Shown here: positions 34,610-42,267 of the stretch, piece by piece
Layout of the letters: every line of letters starts with the position of its first letter
How positions within the stretch are numbered: position 1 is the first letter of the stretch
Origin: Ramlibacter albus
GTDB lineage: Bacteria; Pseudomonadota; Gammaproteobacteria; Burkholderiales; Burkholderiaceae_C
DNA length: 64,000 nt
Reading direction: 5' to 3'
Assembly (NCBI RefSeq): GCF_014297445.1
Contig: NZ_JACORU010000013.1
Coordinates: 94,934-158,933, forward strand
Position numbers and translations under genes: made by a program
The notes under the pieces: model-generated
Databases searched by the model: none
The model's input: the letters and a program-made list of their open reading frames with translations, nothing else
What the model was told of the DNA's origin: nothing

Positions 34610-35542
34610 TCAGCTGCCGGACGCGCCCGCGAGCCGCGCCTGCGCGCTGCGGCTGCCCATGTTTCCGGCCACCTGCAGCCAGCGGGTGGCCTGCGCCTCG
34701 CTGCGCTGGACGCAGGCGCCTTCCTGGTACGCCACGCCGAGGAAGTAGCTCATTTCGACGCGGCCGAACTTGATGCCGCTGTCGGTGACCTTGCCGCTGC
34801 GCTTGAGGATCGCCGGCACGTCGCCGCGGCCATCGGCGAAGGCTTCCATTTCCTGCACGGTGCGTGCCAGGAAACGGTCGCGCTGGACGGAAGCCGCGGC
34901 CTTGTTCTTCGACACGCTCACCAGCTGGTCGGCCAGGATGGGCAGCATCTCGAAGGGCGTCATGCCGCCCTTGGCCTTGGGCGAATACCAGGCGCGCAGC
35001 ATCGCCTTGTCCAGCGGCAGCAGGCTGTGCGAGTGAGCGGTGAAGTAGCTCAGCACCGTCTCGCCTTCCGGGTGGCCGCGCACGCCCATGACGTGCATGG
35101 CCTCGTGGAAGGCGCAGCGCTGCGCGTCCGAGTCGCGCATCTGGACCAGGGCGGATTCGATGGCCTTCTCGGTGAAGAAATTCAGGCCCGTCTGGCAGGG
35201 CTGCATCGGGCTCAACTTGTCGTTGGGCACGACCTCGAAGGTCACGTTGGCGACCTCCGCGGCATCGGCGCGGTCGGTCACGTCGTTTACCTTCACGCCG
35301 GCCTCCGCGGCCACGGCGCGGATCGCCTCCAGCGAGTGCTCGCGGTGCGCGGGGGCGTTGGGGCCGATCACGCGCACCTGCAGGTCCTTTTCCCAGCGCA
35401 CGAGCCGCGTGGCCGTGCCGCTCTGGTGCCAGAGCACTTCCCACATGGTGTTCATGTCCCGGTCGAACGTGTTGGCCGGCGCCCCGAACGCGGGGACGAG
35501 GGCGGCAGTGGCGAGCAGGGCAGCGGCGGCGCGCTTGAACAT
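34610..35542 (-). CDS. Secreted DUF2927-type protein with HExxH motif and Sel1-like repeat
   Basis: 310 residues. Sec signal peptide MFKRAAAALLATAALVPAFG. The middle part contains AFHEAMHVMGVRGHPEGETV (about 167-186), which combines HExxH with a downstream G-x-x-GHP, resembling a zincin site; the DUF2927 family has this pattern. The C-terminal 50 residues (YFLGVAYQEGACVQRSEAQA, then A-R-L-A-G) look like one Sel1 repeat. Likely a periplasmic or secreted metal-dependent hydrolase, but activity is not proven. Confidence 0.75.
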   Translation of the reverse strand: MFKRAAAALLATAALVPAFGAPANTFDRDMNTMWEVLWHQSGTATRLVRWEKDLQVRVIGPNAPAHREHSLEAIRAVAAEAGVKVNDVTDRADAAEVANVTFEVVPNDKLSPMQPCQTGLNFFTEKAIESALVQMRDSDAQRCAFHEAMHVMGVRGHPEGETVLSYFTAHSHSLLPLDKAMLRAWYSPKAKGGMTPFEMLPILADQLVSVSKNKAAASVQRDRFLARTVQEMEAFADGRGDVPAILKRSGKVTDSGIKFGRVEMSYFLGVAYQEGACVQRSEAQATRWLQVAGNMGSRSAQARLAGASGS

Positions 35543-35570
35543 CTGTACGTGACTCCTTGGACAGCTGCGA

Positions 35571-35616
35571 GTAGGAGCGTTCCTACGCGCAAGCGGGTAG
35601 GAGGGCTCCTACGCGC
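35571..35616. repeat. Tandem pair of 20-base imperfect palindromes
   Basis: GTAGGAGCGTTCCTACGCGC at 35571-35590 and GTAGGAGGGCTCCTACGCGC at 35597-35616, a 26-base period. Each unit folds on GTAGGA/TCCTAC. It lies between ligC (stop 35677) and the DUF2927 gene; the pair may terminate or attenuate read-through from the lig operon. The rest of the 134-base gap shows nothing else. Confidence 0.7.
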
Positions 35617-35676
35617 CGGAGTTCAACGTACTTACAAATCAGCGATGTACCTGTTGAAAATTGCTCAGGCCGGCCT

Positions 35677-36627
35677 TCAGGCCAACTGCTTTTCCAGCTG
35701 GTCCAGCACCTCGTAGCACGGCAGTACCTGCCGCACGCTCGCGTTGGGCTCGCGGCCCTCGCGGATGGCCGCCACGAACTCGCGGTCCTGCAGCTCGATG
35801 CCGTTCATGGACACGTCCACCTTCGACACGTCGAGCTTCTCTTCCTTGCCGTTGAAGAGGTCGTCGTAGCGCGCAATGTACGTCGCCGTGTCGCCGATGT
35901 AGCGGAAGAAGGTGCCCAGCGGCCCTTCGTTGTTGAAGCTCAGCGACAGGGTGCAGATGGCGCCGTTCTCGGCCTTGAGCTGGATGCTCATGTCCATGGC
36001 GATGCCGAGCACCGGGTGGATCGGGCCCTGGACCGCGTTGGCTTTGACGACGCGGCTGCCGGTCTGGTACTGGAACAGGTCCACGGTATGCGCGGCGTGG
36101 TGCCACAGCAGGTGGTCCGTCCAGCTGCGCGGCTGGCCCAGCGCGTTCATGTTCGTGCGGCGGAAGAAGTACGTCTGCACGTCCATCTGCTGGATGTTGA
36201 ACTCGCCCGCCTGGATCTTCTTGTGCACGAACTGGTGGCTGGGGTTGAAGCGGCGCGTGTGGCCGCACATGGCGACCAGGCCGGTCTTCTGCTGGGCTTC
36301 CACCACGTGGCGGCCGTCGGCGAGGTTGTCGCAAAGCGGGATCTCGACCTGCACGTGCTTGCCGGCGTTGAGGCACGCGATGGCCTGGGTCGCGTGCATC
36401 TGCGTCGGCGTGCAGAGGATCACTGCATCGACGTCGGCGCGCTGAAGCGTCTCGTCGAGGTTGGTGGTGGCGTGGCCGATGCCGTATTTCTTGGCCACAT
36501 CCTGCGTCTTGTCGAGTTCGCGGCCGATCAGCGACGTCACTTCGACACCGTCGATGAGCTTCAAGCCGTCGAGGTGCTTCTGGCCGAAGGCGCCGGCGCC
36601 CGCGAGTGCGATGCGGATGTTCTTCAT
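35677..36627 (-). CDS. ligC: 4-carboxy-2-hydroxymuconate-6-semialdehyde dehydrogenase
   Basis: 316 residues, GFO/IDH/MocA fold with N-terminal Rossmann motif IALAGAGAFGQKHLDGL and the catalytic region ending in HVQVEIPLCDN (Glu instead of the family's usual Lys-Pro). LigC oxidises the hemiacetal of the LigAB product to 2-pyrone-4,6-dicarboxylate with NADP. Identification rests on its place directly after ligB and ligA in the operon as well as the fold. The start directly follows the ligB stop. Confidence 0.85.
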   Translation of the reverse strand: MKNIRIALAGAGAFGQKHLDGLKLIDGVEVTSLIGRELDKTQDVAKKYGIGHATTNLDETLQRADVDAVILCTPTQMHATQAIACLNAGKHVQVEIPLCDNLADGRHVVEAQQKTGLVAMCGHTRRFNPSHQFVHKKIQAGEFNIQQMDVQTYFFRRTNMNALGQPRSWTDHLLWHHAAHTVDLFQYQTGSRVVKANAVQGPIHPVLGIAMDMSIQLKAENGAICTLSLSFNNEGPLGTFFRYIGDTATYIARYDDLFNGKEEKLDVSKVDVSMNGIELQDREFVAAIREGREPNASVRQVLPCYEVLDQLEKQLA

Positions 36628-37482
36628 TTATGTGTTCTCCAGGATCAGGTGGCCCACGGCCGTGTTGGACGCGGGCACGTGATAGAAGCGGTGCTTCAGC
36701 TCGGGCTTCGCGCCGCCCGCGACGTCAGCCATCGCCCCGCGCGCGATGAGCCACATCACGAGCTCGATGCCCTCGCTGCCGGCTTCCTCCACATATTCCA
36801 TATGCGGCACCTTGGCCAGCTCTTCGGGTTCGTCGATGAGCCGGTCGAGGAAGCGGTTGTCCCACTCGCGGTTGATCAGGCCCGCGCGTGGGCCCTGCAA
36901 CTGGTGGCTCATGCCGCCCGTGCCCCAGATCTGCACGTTGAGGTCTTCGTCGAAGCTCTCGATGGCCTTGCGGATGGCCTGGCCCAGCTTGAAGCAGCGC
37001 ATGCCGCTGGGCACCGGGTACTGCACCACGTTGACGGCGAACGGGATCACCTTGAACGGCCACTGCTTCGGCTCGCCGCACATCAGCGACAGCGGGACGG
37101 TCAGGCCGTGGTCCACGTCCATCTTGTTGACGATGGTGAGGTCGAAGTCCTGCTGGATCACCGACTGCGCGATGTGCGCCGCGAGGTCCGGCGCGCCTTC
37201 CACGTCGGGCACGGGGCGCGGGCCCCAGCCCTCGTCGGCCACCTTGTAGTGCGCGGCCGTGCCGATCGCAAAGGTCGGGATCATCTCCAGGCTGAACGCC
37301 GTCGCGTGGTCGTTGAACACGAGGAACACGACGTCGGGCTTGTTCTCCTGCAGCCACCGGCGCGAGAACTCGTAGCCCGAGAAGACCCTCTGCCAGTACG
37401 GCTCCTCGGTCTTCTTCAGGTCCATCGCCGCGCCGATGGCCGGCACGTGCGAGGTGTAGACGGATGCGGTGATGCGTGCCAT
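36628..37482 (-). CDS. ligB: Protocatechuate 4,5-dioxygenase, beta subunit
   Basis: 284 residues. Iron ligands in TSHVPAIGAAMDL (His12), VFNDHATAFSLEM (His near 58) and the late Glu in GIELVMWLIARGAM; substrate-pocket segment DVDHGLTVPLSLM. Cleaves protocatechuate between C4 and C5 to 4-carboxy-2-hydroxymuconate semialdehyde. Sits between ligA (4-base gap) and ligC (no gap). About 40 percent similar by eye to the second LigB at 25471. Confidence 0.92.
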   Translation of the reverse strand: MARITASVYTSHVPAIGAAMDLKKTEEPYWQRVFSGYEFSRRWLQENKPDVVFLVFNDHATAFSLEMIPTFAIGTAAHYKVADEGWGPRPVPDVEGAPDLAAHIAQSVIQQDFDLTIVNKMDVDHGLTVPLSLMCGEPKQWPFKVIPFAVNVVQYPVPSGMRCFKLGQAIRKAIESFDEDLNVQIWGTGGMSHQLQGPRAGLINREWDNRFLDRLIDEPEELAKVPHMEYVEEAGSEGIELVMWLIARGAMADVAGGAKPELKHRFYHVPASNTAVGHLILENT

Positions 37483-37486
37483 CGGT

Positions 37487-37861
37487 TTACTTTCTTCCCC
37501 ATTTCGGGTCGCGGCCGCCGCCGATCATCATGTTGCGGTATTCCTCTTCGCTCATGCCCGTCATGCTGCCCGCCATCTGCTGGAAGCTCTTGCCGTCGGT
37601 CGCGCCGATCTTGGCCAGGAAATAGATGTTGCCGCCGAGCTGGATGCAGCGGTTCAGGTCGCGCGCGAGCACGGCCTGCTTCTGGTCTTCGGTCATCGGC
37701 CATTCGTCGAGGTACGCGCGCTCGTCCTTCTTGAAGCGGTCTCGGTTCTCCGCCTTCATCAGCGACATGCAGAACTGGTTGAGCCAGTAGCCCATGCGGC
37801 TTTGCTCGGCGTCGAAGATCGTGGTGCCGGGGACGTTCTTGTACGGTTTGTCGAGGGGCAT
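37487..37861 (-). CDS. ligA: Protocatechuate 4,5-dioxygenase, alpha subunit
   Basis: 124 residues from ATG 37861, which lies 2 bases after the ligI stop. Small helical subunit: VPGTTIFDAEQSRMGYWLNQ, MSLMKAENRDRFKKDERAYL and the GGNIYFLAKIGATDGKS active-site lid, closing with a Met/Gly-rich tail (MAGSMTGMSEEEYRNMM). Needed with LigB for ring cleavage. Confidence 0.92.
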   Translation of the reverse strand: MPLDKPYKNVPGTTIFDAEQSRMGYWLNQFCMSLMKAENRDRFKKDERAYLDEWPMTEDQKQAVLARDLNRCIQLGGNIYFLAKIGATDGKSFQQMAGSMTGMSEEEYRNMMIGGGRDPKWGRK

Positions 37862-37863
37862 GG

Positions 37864-38772
37864 TCAGGCTCCCCAGTAAAGGCGCGTCGGGTTGTCCACG
37901 AGCAGCTTCTTCTGCAGCTCGGGCGTCGTCGCGATGTGCGGGATGAAGTCCACCAGCAGGCCGTCGTCGGGCATGTGGTTCTTCAGGTTCGGGTGCGGCC
38001 AGTCGGTGCCCCACAGAACGCGGTCGGGGAAGGTCTCCACGACCTTGCGCGCGAAGGGCACGACGTCGCGGTAGGCGTTCTGCTCGCCGTTCAATGCGGG
38101 CGGCCCGCTGACGGAAAGGCGCTCGGGGCAGCTCACCTTGCTCCACACGTTGGCGTGTTCGCGCATGAACTTGAGGAACAGCTCGAACTCCGGGCCGTCG
38201 ACCGGCTTCGTCACGTCGGGCCGGCCCATGTGGTCCACCACCACCGTCGTCGGCAACGCGGTGAAGAAGTCCCACAGTTCCGGCAGGTCCACCGCCTCGA
38301 AATAGATCACCACGTGCCAGCCGAGCGGCGCGATGCGCGCGGCGATCTCCATCAGCTCGTCCTTCGGCGTGAAGTCGACGAGGCGCTTGACGAAGTTGAA
38401 GCGCACGCCGCGCACGCCCGCGGCGTTCATCTCCTGCAGTTCGTTGTCGTTGACGGAGCGCTTCACCGTCACCACGCCGCGCGCCTTGTCGTTGGACGAC
38501 TTCAGCGCGTCGATCAGCGCGCGGTTGTCGGCGCCGTGGCAGGTGGCCTGCACGATCACGTTCTTGTCGAAGCCGAGGTGGTCGCGCAGGGCGAAGAGTT
38601 GCTCCTTGCTGGCGTCGCAAGGGGTGTACTTGCGCTCGGGTGCGAATGGGAACTGCTCGCCGGGGCCGAAGACGTGGCAGTGGGCGTCGACGCTGCCGGG
38701 GGGCAGCTTGAACCTGGGCTTGCTTGGTCCCGCATACCAGTCCAGCCAGCCGGGTGTCTTTTCGAATTTCAT
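37864..38772 (-). CDS. ligI: 2-pyrone-4,6-dicarboxylate lactonase
   Basis: 302 residues from ATG 38772. Amidohydrolase-superfamily barrel with metal/substrate residues in SVDAHCHVFGPGEQFPF, VVDHMGRPDV and the C-terminal VLWGTDWPHPNL (Asp general base). LigI hydrolyses the lactone made by LigC to 4-oxalomesaconate. Located between ligK and ligA with 2-base gaps. Confidence 0.91.
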   Translation of the reverse strand: MKFEKTPGWLDWYAGPSKPRFKLPPGSVDAHCHVFGPGEQFPFAPERKYTPCDASKEQLFALRDHLGFDKNVIVQATCHGADNRALIDALKSSNDKARGVVTVKRSVNDNELQEMNAAGVRGVRFNFVKRLVDFTPKDELMEIAARIAPLGWHVVIYFEAVDLPELWDFFTALPTTVVVDHMGRPDVTKPVDGPEFELFLKFMREHANVWSKVSCPERLSVSGPPALNGEQNAYRDVVPFARKVVETFPDRVLWGTDWPHPNLKNHMPDDGLLVDFIPHIATTPELQKKLLVDNPTRLYWGA

Positions 38773-38774
38773 GG

Positions 38775-39458
38775 TCAATCGATGTAGCGCAGGCCGGCTT
38801 TTTCCAGCGGCTCGCGCATCTTGTACATGTCCAGGCCGAGCGTGCCGGCCGCGAGCTTGTTGCGCTTGTCGCCTTCGTTGGCTTCGCGCGCGGCTGCGGC
38901 GTCCAGCGTCTTCTTCGCCATGGCGGCGGGTACGCACACCACGCCGTCGTCATCGGCGACGATCACGTCGCCGGGATGCACCAGTGCCTCGGCGCACACG
39001 ACCGGAATGTTGACGGAGCCGAGCGTCGCCTTCACGGTGCCCTTCGAGCTGATCGCCTTGCTCCACACCGGGAACTTCATCTCCTCCAGCGTGCGCGTGT
39101 CACGCACACCCGCATCGATGACCAAAGCACGGGCGCCGCGAGCCTTGAAAGAAGTGGCCAGCAGGTCACCGAAGTACCCATCGGTGCAGGGCGCCGTCAC
39201 CGCGGCGACGACGATGTCCCCCGGCTGGATCTGCTCCGCCACCACGTGCATCATCCAGTTGTCCCCCGGCTGCAGCAGCACGGTGACCGCGGTGCCCGAC
39301 ACCGGCTCGCCGCGAAAGATCGGCCGCATGTAGGTGTTCATCAGCCCCACGCGGCCCATGGCCTCGTGCACCGTGGCTGAACCGAATGCGCCCAGGCGGT
39401 CCGCGACTTCCGGGTCCGCGCGCTGGATGTTGCGATAGACGACGCCGATCTCGTACAT
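38775..39458 (-). CDS. ligK: 4-hydroxy-4-methyl-2-oxoglutarate / 4-carboxy-4-hydroxy-2-oxoadipate aldolase
   Basis: 227 residues. RraA-like fold; sequence GSATVHEAMGRVGLM, the Mg-binding segment TDGYFGDLLATSFKARG and ALVIDAGVRDTRTLEEM are those of class II pyruvate aldolases. It splits the last intermediate to pyruvate and oxaloacetate. The ORF starts 1 base after the ligJ stop. Confidence 0.91.
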   Translation of the reverse strand: MYEIGVVYRNIQRADPEVADRLGAFGSATVHEAMGRVGLMNTYMRPIFRGEPVSGTAVTVLLQPGDNWMMHVVAEQIQPGDIVVAAVTAPCTDGYFGDLLATSFKARGARALVIDAGVRDTRTLEEMKFPVWSKAISSKGTVKATLGSVNIPVVCAEALVHPGDVIVADDDGVVCVPAAMAKKTLDAAAAREANEGDKRNKLAAGTLGLDMYKMREPLEKAGLRYID

Positions 39459-39459
39459 G

Positions 39460-40494
39460 CTATTTCCCCTGCGATTTCAGTCGCGCATCCAGCCGCGGGT
39501 ACACGCGCCGCGTGTTGCCTTCGAAGATCGCCTGCTTGTCCTCGGCCGACAGCTGCGTGCTGGCATCGATGTAGCGCTTGGTGTCGTCGTAGTAGTTGCC
39601 CGTCTGCGGGTCGATGCCGCGCACCGCGCCGATCATCTCGGAGGCGAACAACACGTTCTTCACCGGGATCACCTTGTTGAGCAGGTCGATGCCCGGCTGG
39701 TGGTACACGCAGGTGTCGAAGTACACGTTGTTCATCACGTGCGTGTCCAGCAGCGGCTTCTTCATCTCCTGCGCGAGGCCCCGGTAGCGGCCCCAGTGGT
39801 AGGGCACCGCGCCGCCGCCGTGCGGGATGATGAAGCGCAGCTGCGGGAAGTCCTTGAATAAGTCGCCCTGGATCAGCTGCATGAACGCCGTGGTGTCGGC
39901 ATTGATGTAGTGCGCGCCGGTCGTGTGGAAGCAGGCGTTGCAGGACGTGGAGACGTGGATCATCGCCGGCACGTCGTACTCCACCATCTTCTCGTAGATG
40001 GGGTACCAGTGCCTGTCGGTGAGCGGCGGGGAATTCCAGTGGCCGCCGGAAGGATCAGGGTTGAGATTGATGCCGACCGCCCCGTATTCCTCGATGCACT
40101 TCTCCATCTCGGGGATGCAGGTCTTCGGGTCCACCCCGGGCGATTGCGGCAGCATCGCCACCGGCACGAAGTTGTCCGGGAACAGTTTCGACACGCGATA
40201 GCAGAGCTCATTGCAGATCGCCGCCCACGTGCTGGACACGTTGAAGTCGCCGATGTGGTGCGCCATGAAGCTCGCGCGCGGCGAGAACAGCGTCATGTCG
40301 TTGCCGCGCTCCTTCATCAGGCGCAGCTGGTTGTTGGCAATGGATTCGCGCAGCTCGTCGTCGCTGATCTTCAGGTCCGCGACCTTGGGCATCTTCGCCG
40401 GGTCCTTGATGCCGGCGACCTGCTGGTTGCGCCAGTCCTCCAGCTGCTTGGGCGCCGTGGTGTAGTGGCCGTGGCAATCGATGATGAGGCTCAT
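39460..40494 (-). CDS. ligJ: 4-oxalomesaconate hydratase
   Basis: 344 residues, amidohydrolase-like fold. N-terminal metal site SLIIDCHGHYTTAPKQLEDW, with His in PAMIHVSTSCN and FIIPHGGGAVPYHWGRYRG. This is the LigJ/PmdF type (metal-dependent hydratase), not the unrelated GalB type. It adds water to oxalomesaconate to give 4-carboxy-4-hydroxy-2-oxoadipate. Second gene of the operon, 18 bases after the ModA-like gene. Confidence 0.9.
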   Translation of the reverse strand: MSLIIDCHGHYTTAPKQLEDWRNQQVAGIKDPAKMPKVADLKISDDELRESIANNQLRLMKERGNDMTLFSPRASFMAHHIGDFNVSSTWAAICNELCYRVSKLFPDNFVPVAMLPQSPGVDPKTCIPEMEKCIEEYGAVGINLNPDPSGGHWNSPPLTDRHWYPIYEKMVEYDVPAMIHVSTSCNACFHTTGAHYINADTTAFMQLIQGDLFKDFPQLRFIIPHGGGAVPYHWGRYRGLAQEMKKPLLDTHVMNNVYFDTCVYHQPGIDLLNKVIPVKNVLFASEMIGAVRGIDPQTGNYYDDTKRYIDASTQLSAEDKQAIFEGNTRRVYPRLDARLKSQGK

Positions 40495-40512
40495 GGGTTG
40501 TCTTTCTCGAAT

Positions 40513-41202
40513 TCAAGCGGGTTCCATGCCCTGCCGGCGCTTGGCGTCCGCCGCTTCGGGCGATGCCATGAAAGCCAGCAGTTCGCGCACTTCGCCGGGC
40601 TGGGGCGACGCGGTGCAGGCCGCGCCGGAAAAAATGGTGGTGATCTGCACCGCATCGGGCATGGGGCCCACGATGTCGATGCCTTGCAGGTGGATCAGCT
40701 CGGCCAGCTGCTGGAAGCCCAGCGCCACTTCGCCGCGCGCCACCAGCGTGCCCACCGGCACGCCGGGGGGCGCCTGCACGATGCGGCTTTGCAGTTCTTC
40801 GGCGATGCCCCAGCGCTCGAAGAGCTGCATCAGCGCCACGCCGCTCGGGCCCGTCGAATAGCCGATGGTGGGAGCGGCGAGCACGGCTTTCTTCAGGGCG
40901 TCTTCGCTGGAGAGATCGGGCTTCGGCGCACCGGCCTTCACGGCGACAGCGACGCCGGAGCGCACCAGGTCCACCTTGCTGCCCGCCACGGCCTTGCCCG
41001 CGGCGACCAGCTTGTCGATGGCATCGGAGGCGAGGAACACCACGTCGAACGACTCGCCGGCCTGCACGCGCCTGGCCGCGTCCACGCCGCCGACCGATTC
41101 CACGAGCAGCGCGCAGCCCGCCTTCTTCTCATAAGCCGCCGCGAGTTCGGCCAGCACCTGCCGGGTGGCCATGGAGGAGATGCCGCGCAGCACGGTTGTC
41201 AT
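40513..41202 (-). CDS. ModA-like substrate-binding protein without signal peptide, first gene of the lig operon
   Basis: 229 residues. Type-2 binding fold like molybdate receptor ModA: LRGISSMATRQVLAELAAAY, the SFDVVFLASDAIDKLVAAGK and GYSTGPSGVALMQLFERWG runs. The start MTTVLRGISS leads straight into the first beta strand, so no export signal is present and the protein is probably cytoplasmic. Its role in protocatechuate turnover is unknown; ligand-sensing or trapping is a guess. ATG 41200-41202 lies 94 bases from the divergent LysR gene. Confidence 0.8.
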   Translation of the reverse strand: MTTVLRGISSMATRQVLAELAAAYEKKAGCALLVESVGGVDAARRVQAGESFDVVFLASDAIDKLVAAGKAVAGSKVDLVRSGVAVAVKAGAPKPDLSSEDALKKAVLAAPTIGYSTGPSGVALMQLFERWGIAEELQSRIVQAPPGVPVGTLVARGEVALGFQQLAELIHLQGIDIVGPMPDAVQITTIFSGAACTASPQPGEVRELLAFMASPEAADAKRRQGMEPA

Positions 41203-41259
41203 GCCGGGGATTGTGGTCAGGCCCCCACGCTGCCAGAAGACCGCGCTGCCTCTAGCAGC

Positions 41260-41298
41260 TATAGCAATTCAGCATAATCCGGGCGCAGGTATAGCAAT
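41260..41298. promoter_or_regulatory. Direct repeats TATAGCAAT in the lig / lysR divergent region
   Basis: TATAGCAAT occurs at 41260-41268 and 41290-41298, exactly 30 bases (about three turns) apart; the second copy runs into the LysR start codon (41297). The first overlaps a CTATAG palindrome. They fit a two-site LysR-type arrangement regulating both directions. No strong sigma-70 hexamers are evident on the lig side. Confidence 0.5.
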
Positions 41299-42208
41299 GG
41301 ACCTCAAGCAGCTTGAATATTTCGTACGCGTGGCGGAGCTCGGCAGTTTCACGCGTGCGGCCCTGGAACTGGACGTGGCCCAGCCCGCCCTGAGCCGCCA
41401 GGTGCGCCTGCTGGAGGTGGAGTTGCGCCAGACGCTGCTCGTGCGCAACGGCCGCGGCGCTATCCCCACCGAGGCGGGCAAGGTGCTGCTGGACCATGGC
41501 CGGGGCATCCTGCACCAGGTGCAGCGCGCGCGCGACGACCTCGGCCGCCTGCGCGGCGGCATCTCCGGCCGCGTGGCCGTGGGCCTGCCCAGCAGCGTGG
41601 CGCGCGTGCTGGCCGTGCCGCTGACCCGGGCCTTTCGCGAGCAGATGCCCGATGCGCGCCTCTCCATCAGCGAGGGCATGTCGGGCAGCCTGCAGGAGAG
41701 CCTGGTGAGCGGCCGCATGGACATCGTGGTGCTGTACAACGCGCAGCCTTCGCGCGAGATGGACATCACGCCGCTGATCGATGAGGACCTGCTTCTCGTT
41801 CGTGCGCGCCCGCGCGGGTTGCACGAGGACCCGCCGCCCGGGCCCGTGACCCTGCAGGAGCTGGCGCAGGTCCCGCTCGTGATCCCTGCGCGGCCCAACG
41901 CGATCCGCATGCATCTCGAATCCGCTCTCGCCGACGCGGGCCTCAAACCCAACGTGGCGCTGGAGATCGAGGGCGTGTCGGCCATCCTCGACCTCGTTCT
42001 CGACGGCGCCGGCGCCGCGATCCTCTCGCGCAACGCGCTCCTCAACTCGCCGCGCCCTTCGGCCTACACCGCGCAGCAGATCGGCGAGCCGCCGCTGCGC
42101 ATCCCGCTGTCGCTGGCCACAAGCCTGCAGCGGCCGGCCACGCCGGTGCAGAAGGCGGCGCTGGAATTGATCCAAAAGATAACCCCCACGGTGGTGGCTC
42201 GGGGTTGA
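41297..42208 (+). CDS. LysR-type regulator (probable lig/TAXI operon regulator)
   Basis: 303 residues from ATG 41297. Winged HTH MDLKQLEYFVRVAELGSFTR and AALELDVAQPALSRQVRLLE, then a periplasmic-binding-like effector domain (residues 90-295) with SGRVAVGLPSSVARVLAVPL. Resembles nitrogen/aromatic LysR members (Nac/CbbR side) by eye. Divergent from the lig operon and 59 bases upstream of the TAXI-TRAP genes, so either set could be its target. An extended frame to 41165 is antisense to the ModA-like gene and rejected. Confidence 0.88.
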   Translation: MDLKQLEYFVRVAELGSFTRAALELDVAQPALSRQVRLLEVELRQTLLVRNGRGAIPTEAGKVLLDHGRGILHQVQRARDDLGRLRGGISGRVAVGLPSSVARVLAVPLTRAFREQMPDARLSISEGMSGSLQESLVSGRMDIVVLYNAQPSREMDITPLIDEDLLLVRARPRGLHEDPPPGPVTLQELAQVPLVIPARPNAIRMHLESALADAGLKPNVALEIEGVSAILDLVLDGAGAAILSRNALLNSPRPSAYTAQQIGEPPLRIPLSLATSLQRPATPVQKAALELIQKITPTVVARG

Positions 42209-42225
42209 CCCTCTGTTCGTGCCGG

Positions 42226-42239
42226 GTTGGTGTGCCAAC
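42226..42239. promoter_or_regulatory. Inverted repeat upstream of the TAXI receptor
   Basis: GTTGG-TGTG-CCAAC, perfect 5-bp arms, 28 bases before the TAXI gene start and just after the LysR stop. It could be a weak terminator hairpin or an operator; no T-tract follows. The receptor gene has its own AAGGAGA ribosome site. Confidence 0.4.
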
Positions 42240-42267
42240 ACTTGCCCGCACAAGGAGACAACCCCCG

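Noticed and set aside
35571..35616. Possible short CRISPR array
   Set aside because: Only two units with a 6-base gap; no spacers of normal length and no cas gene.
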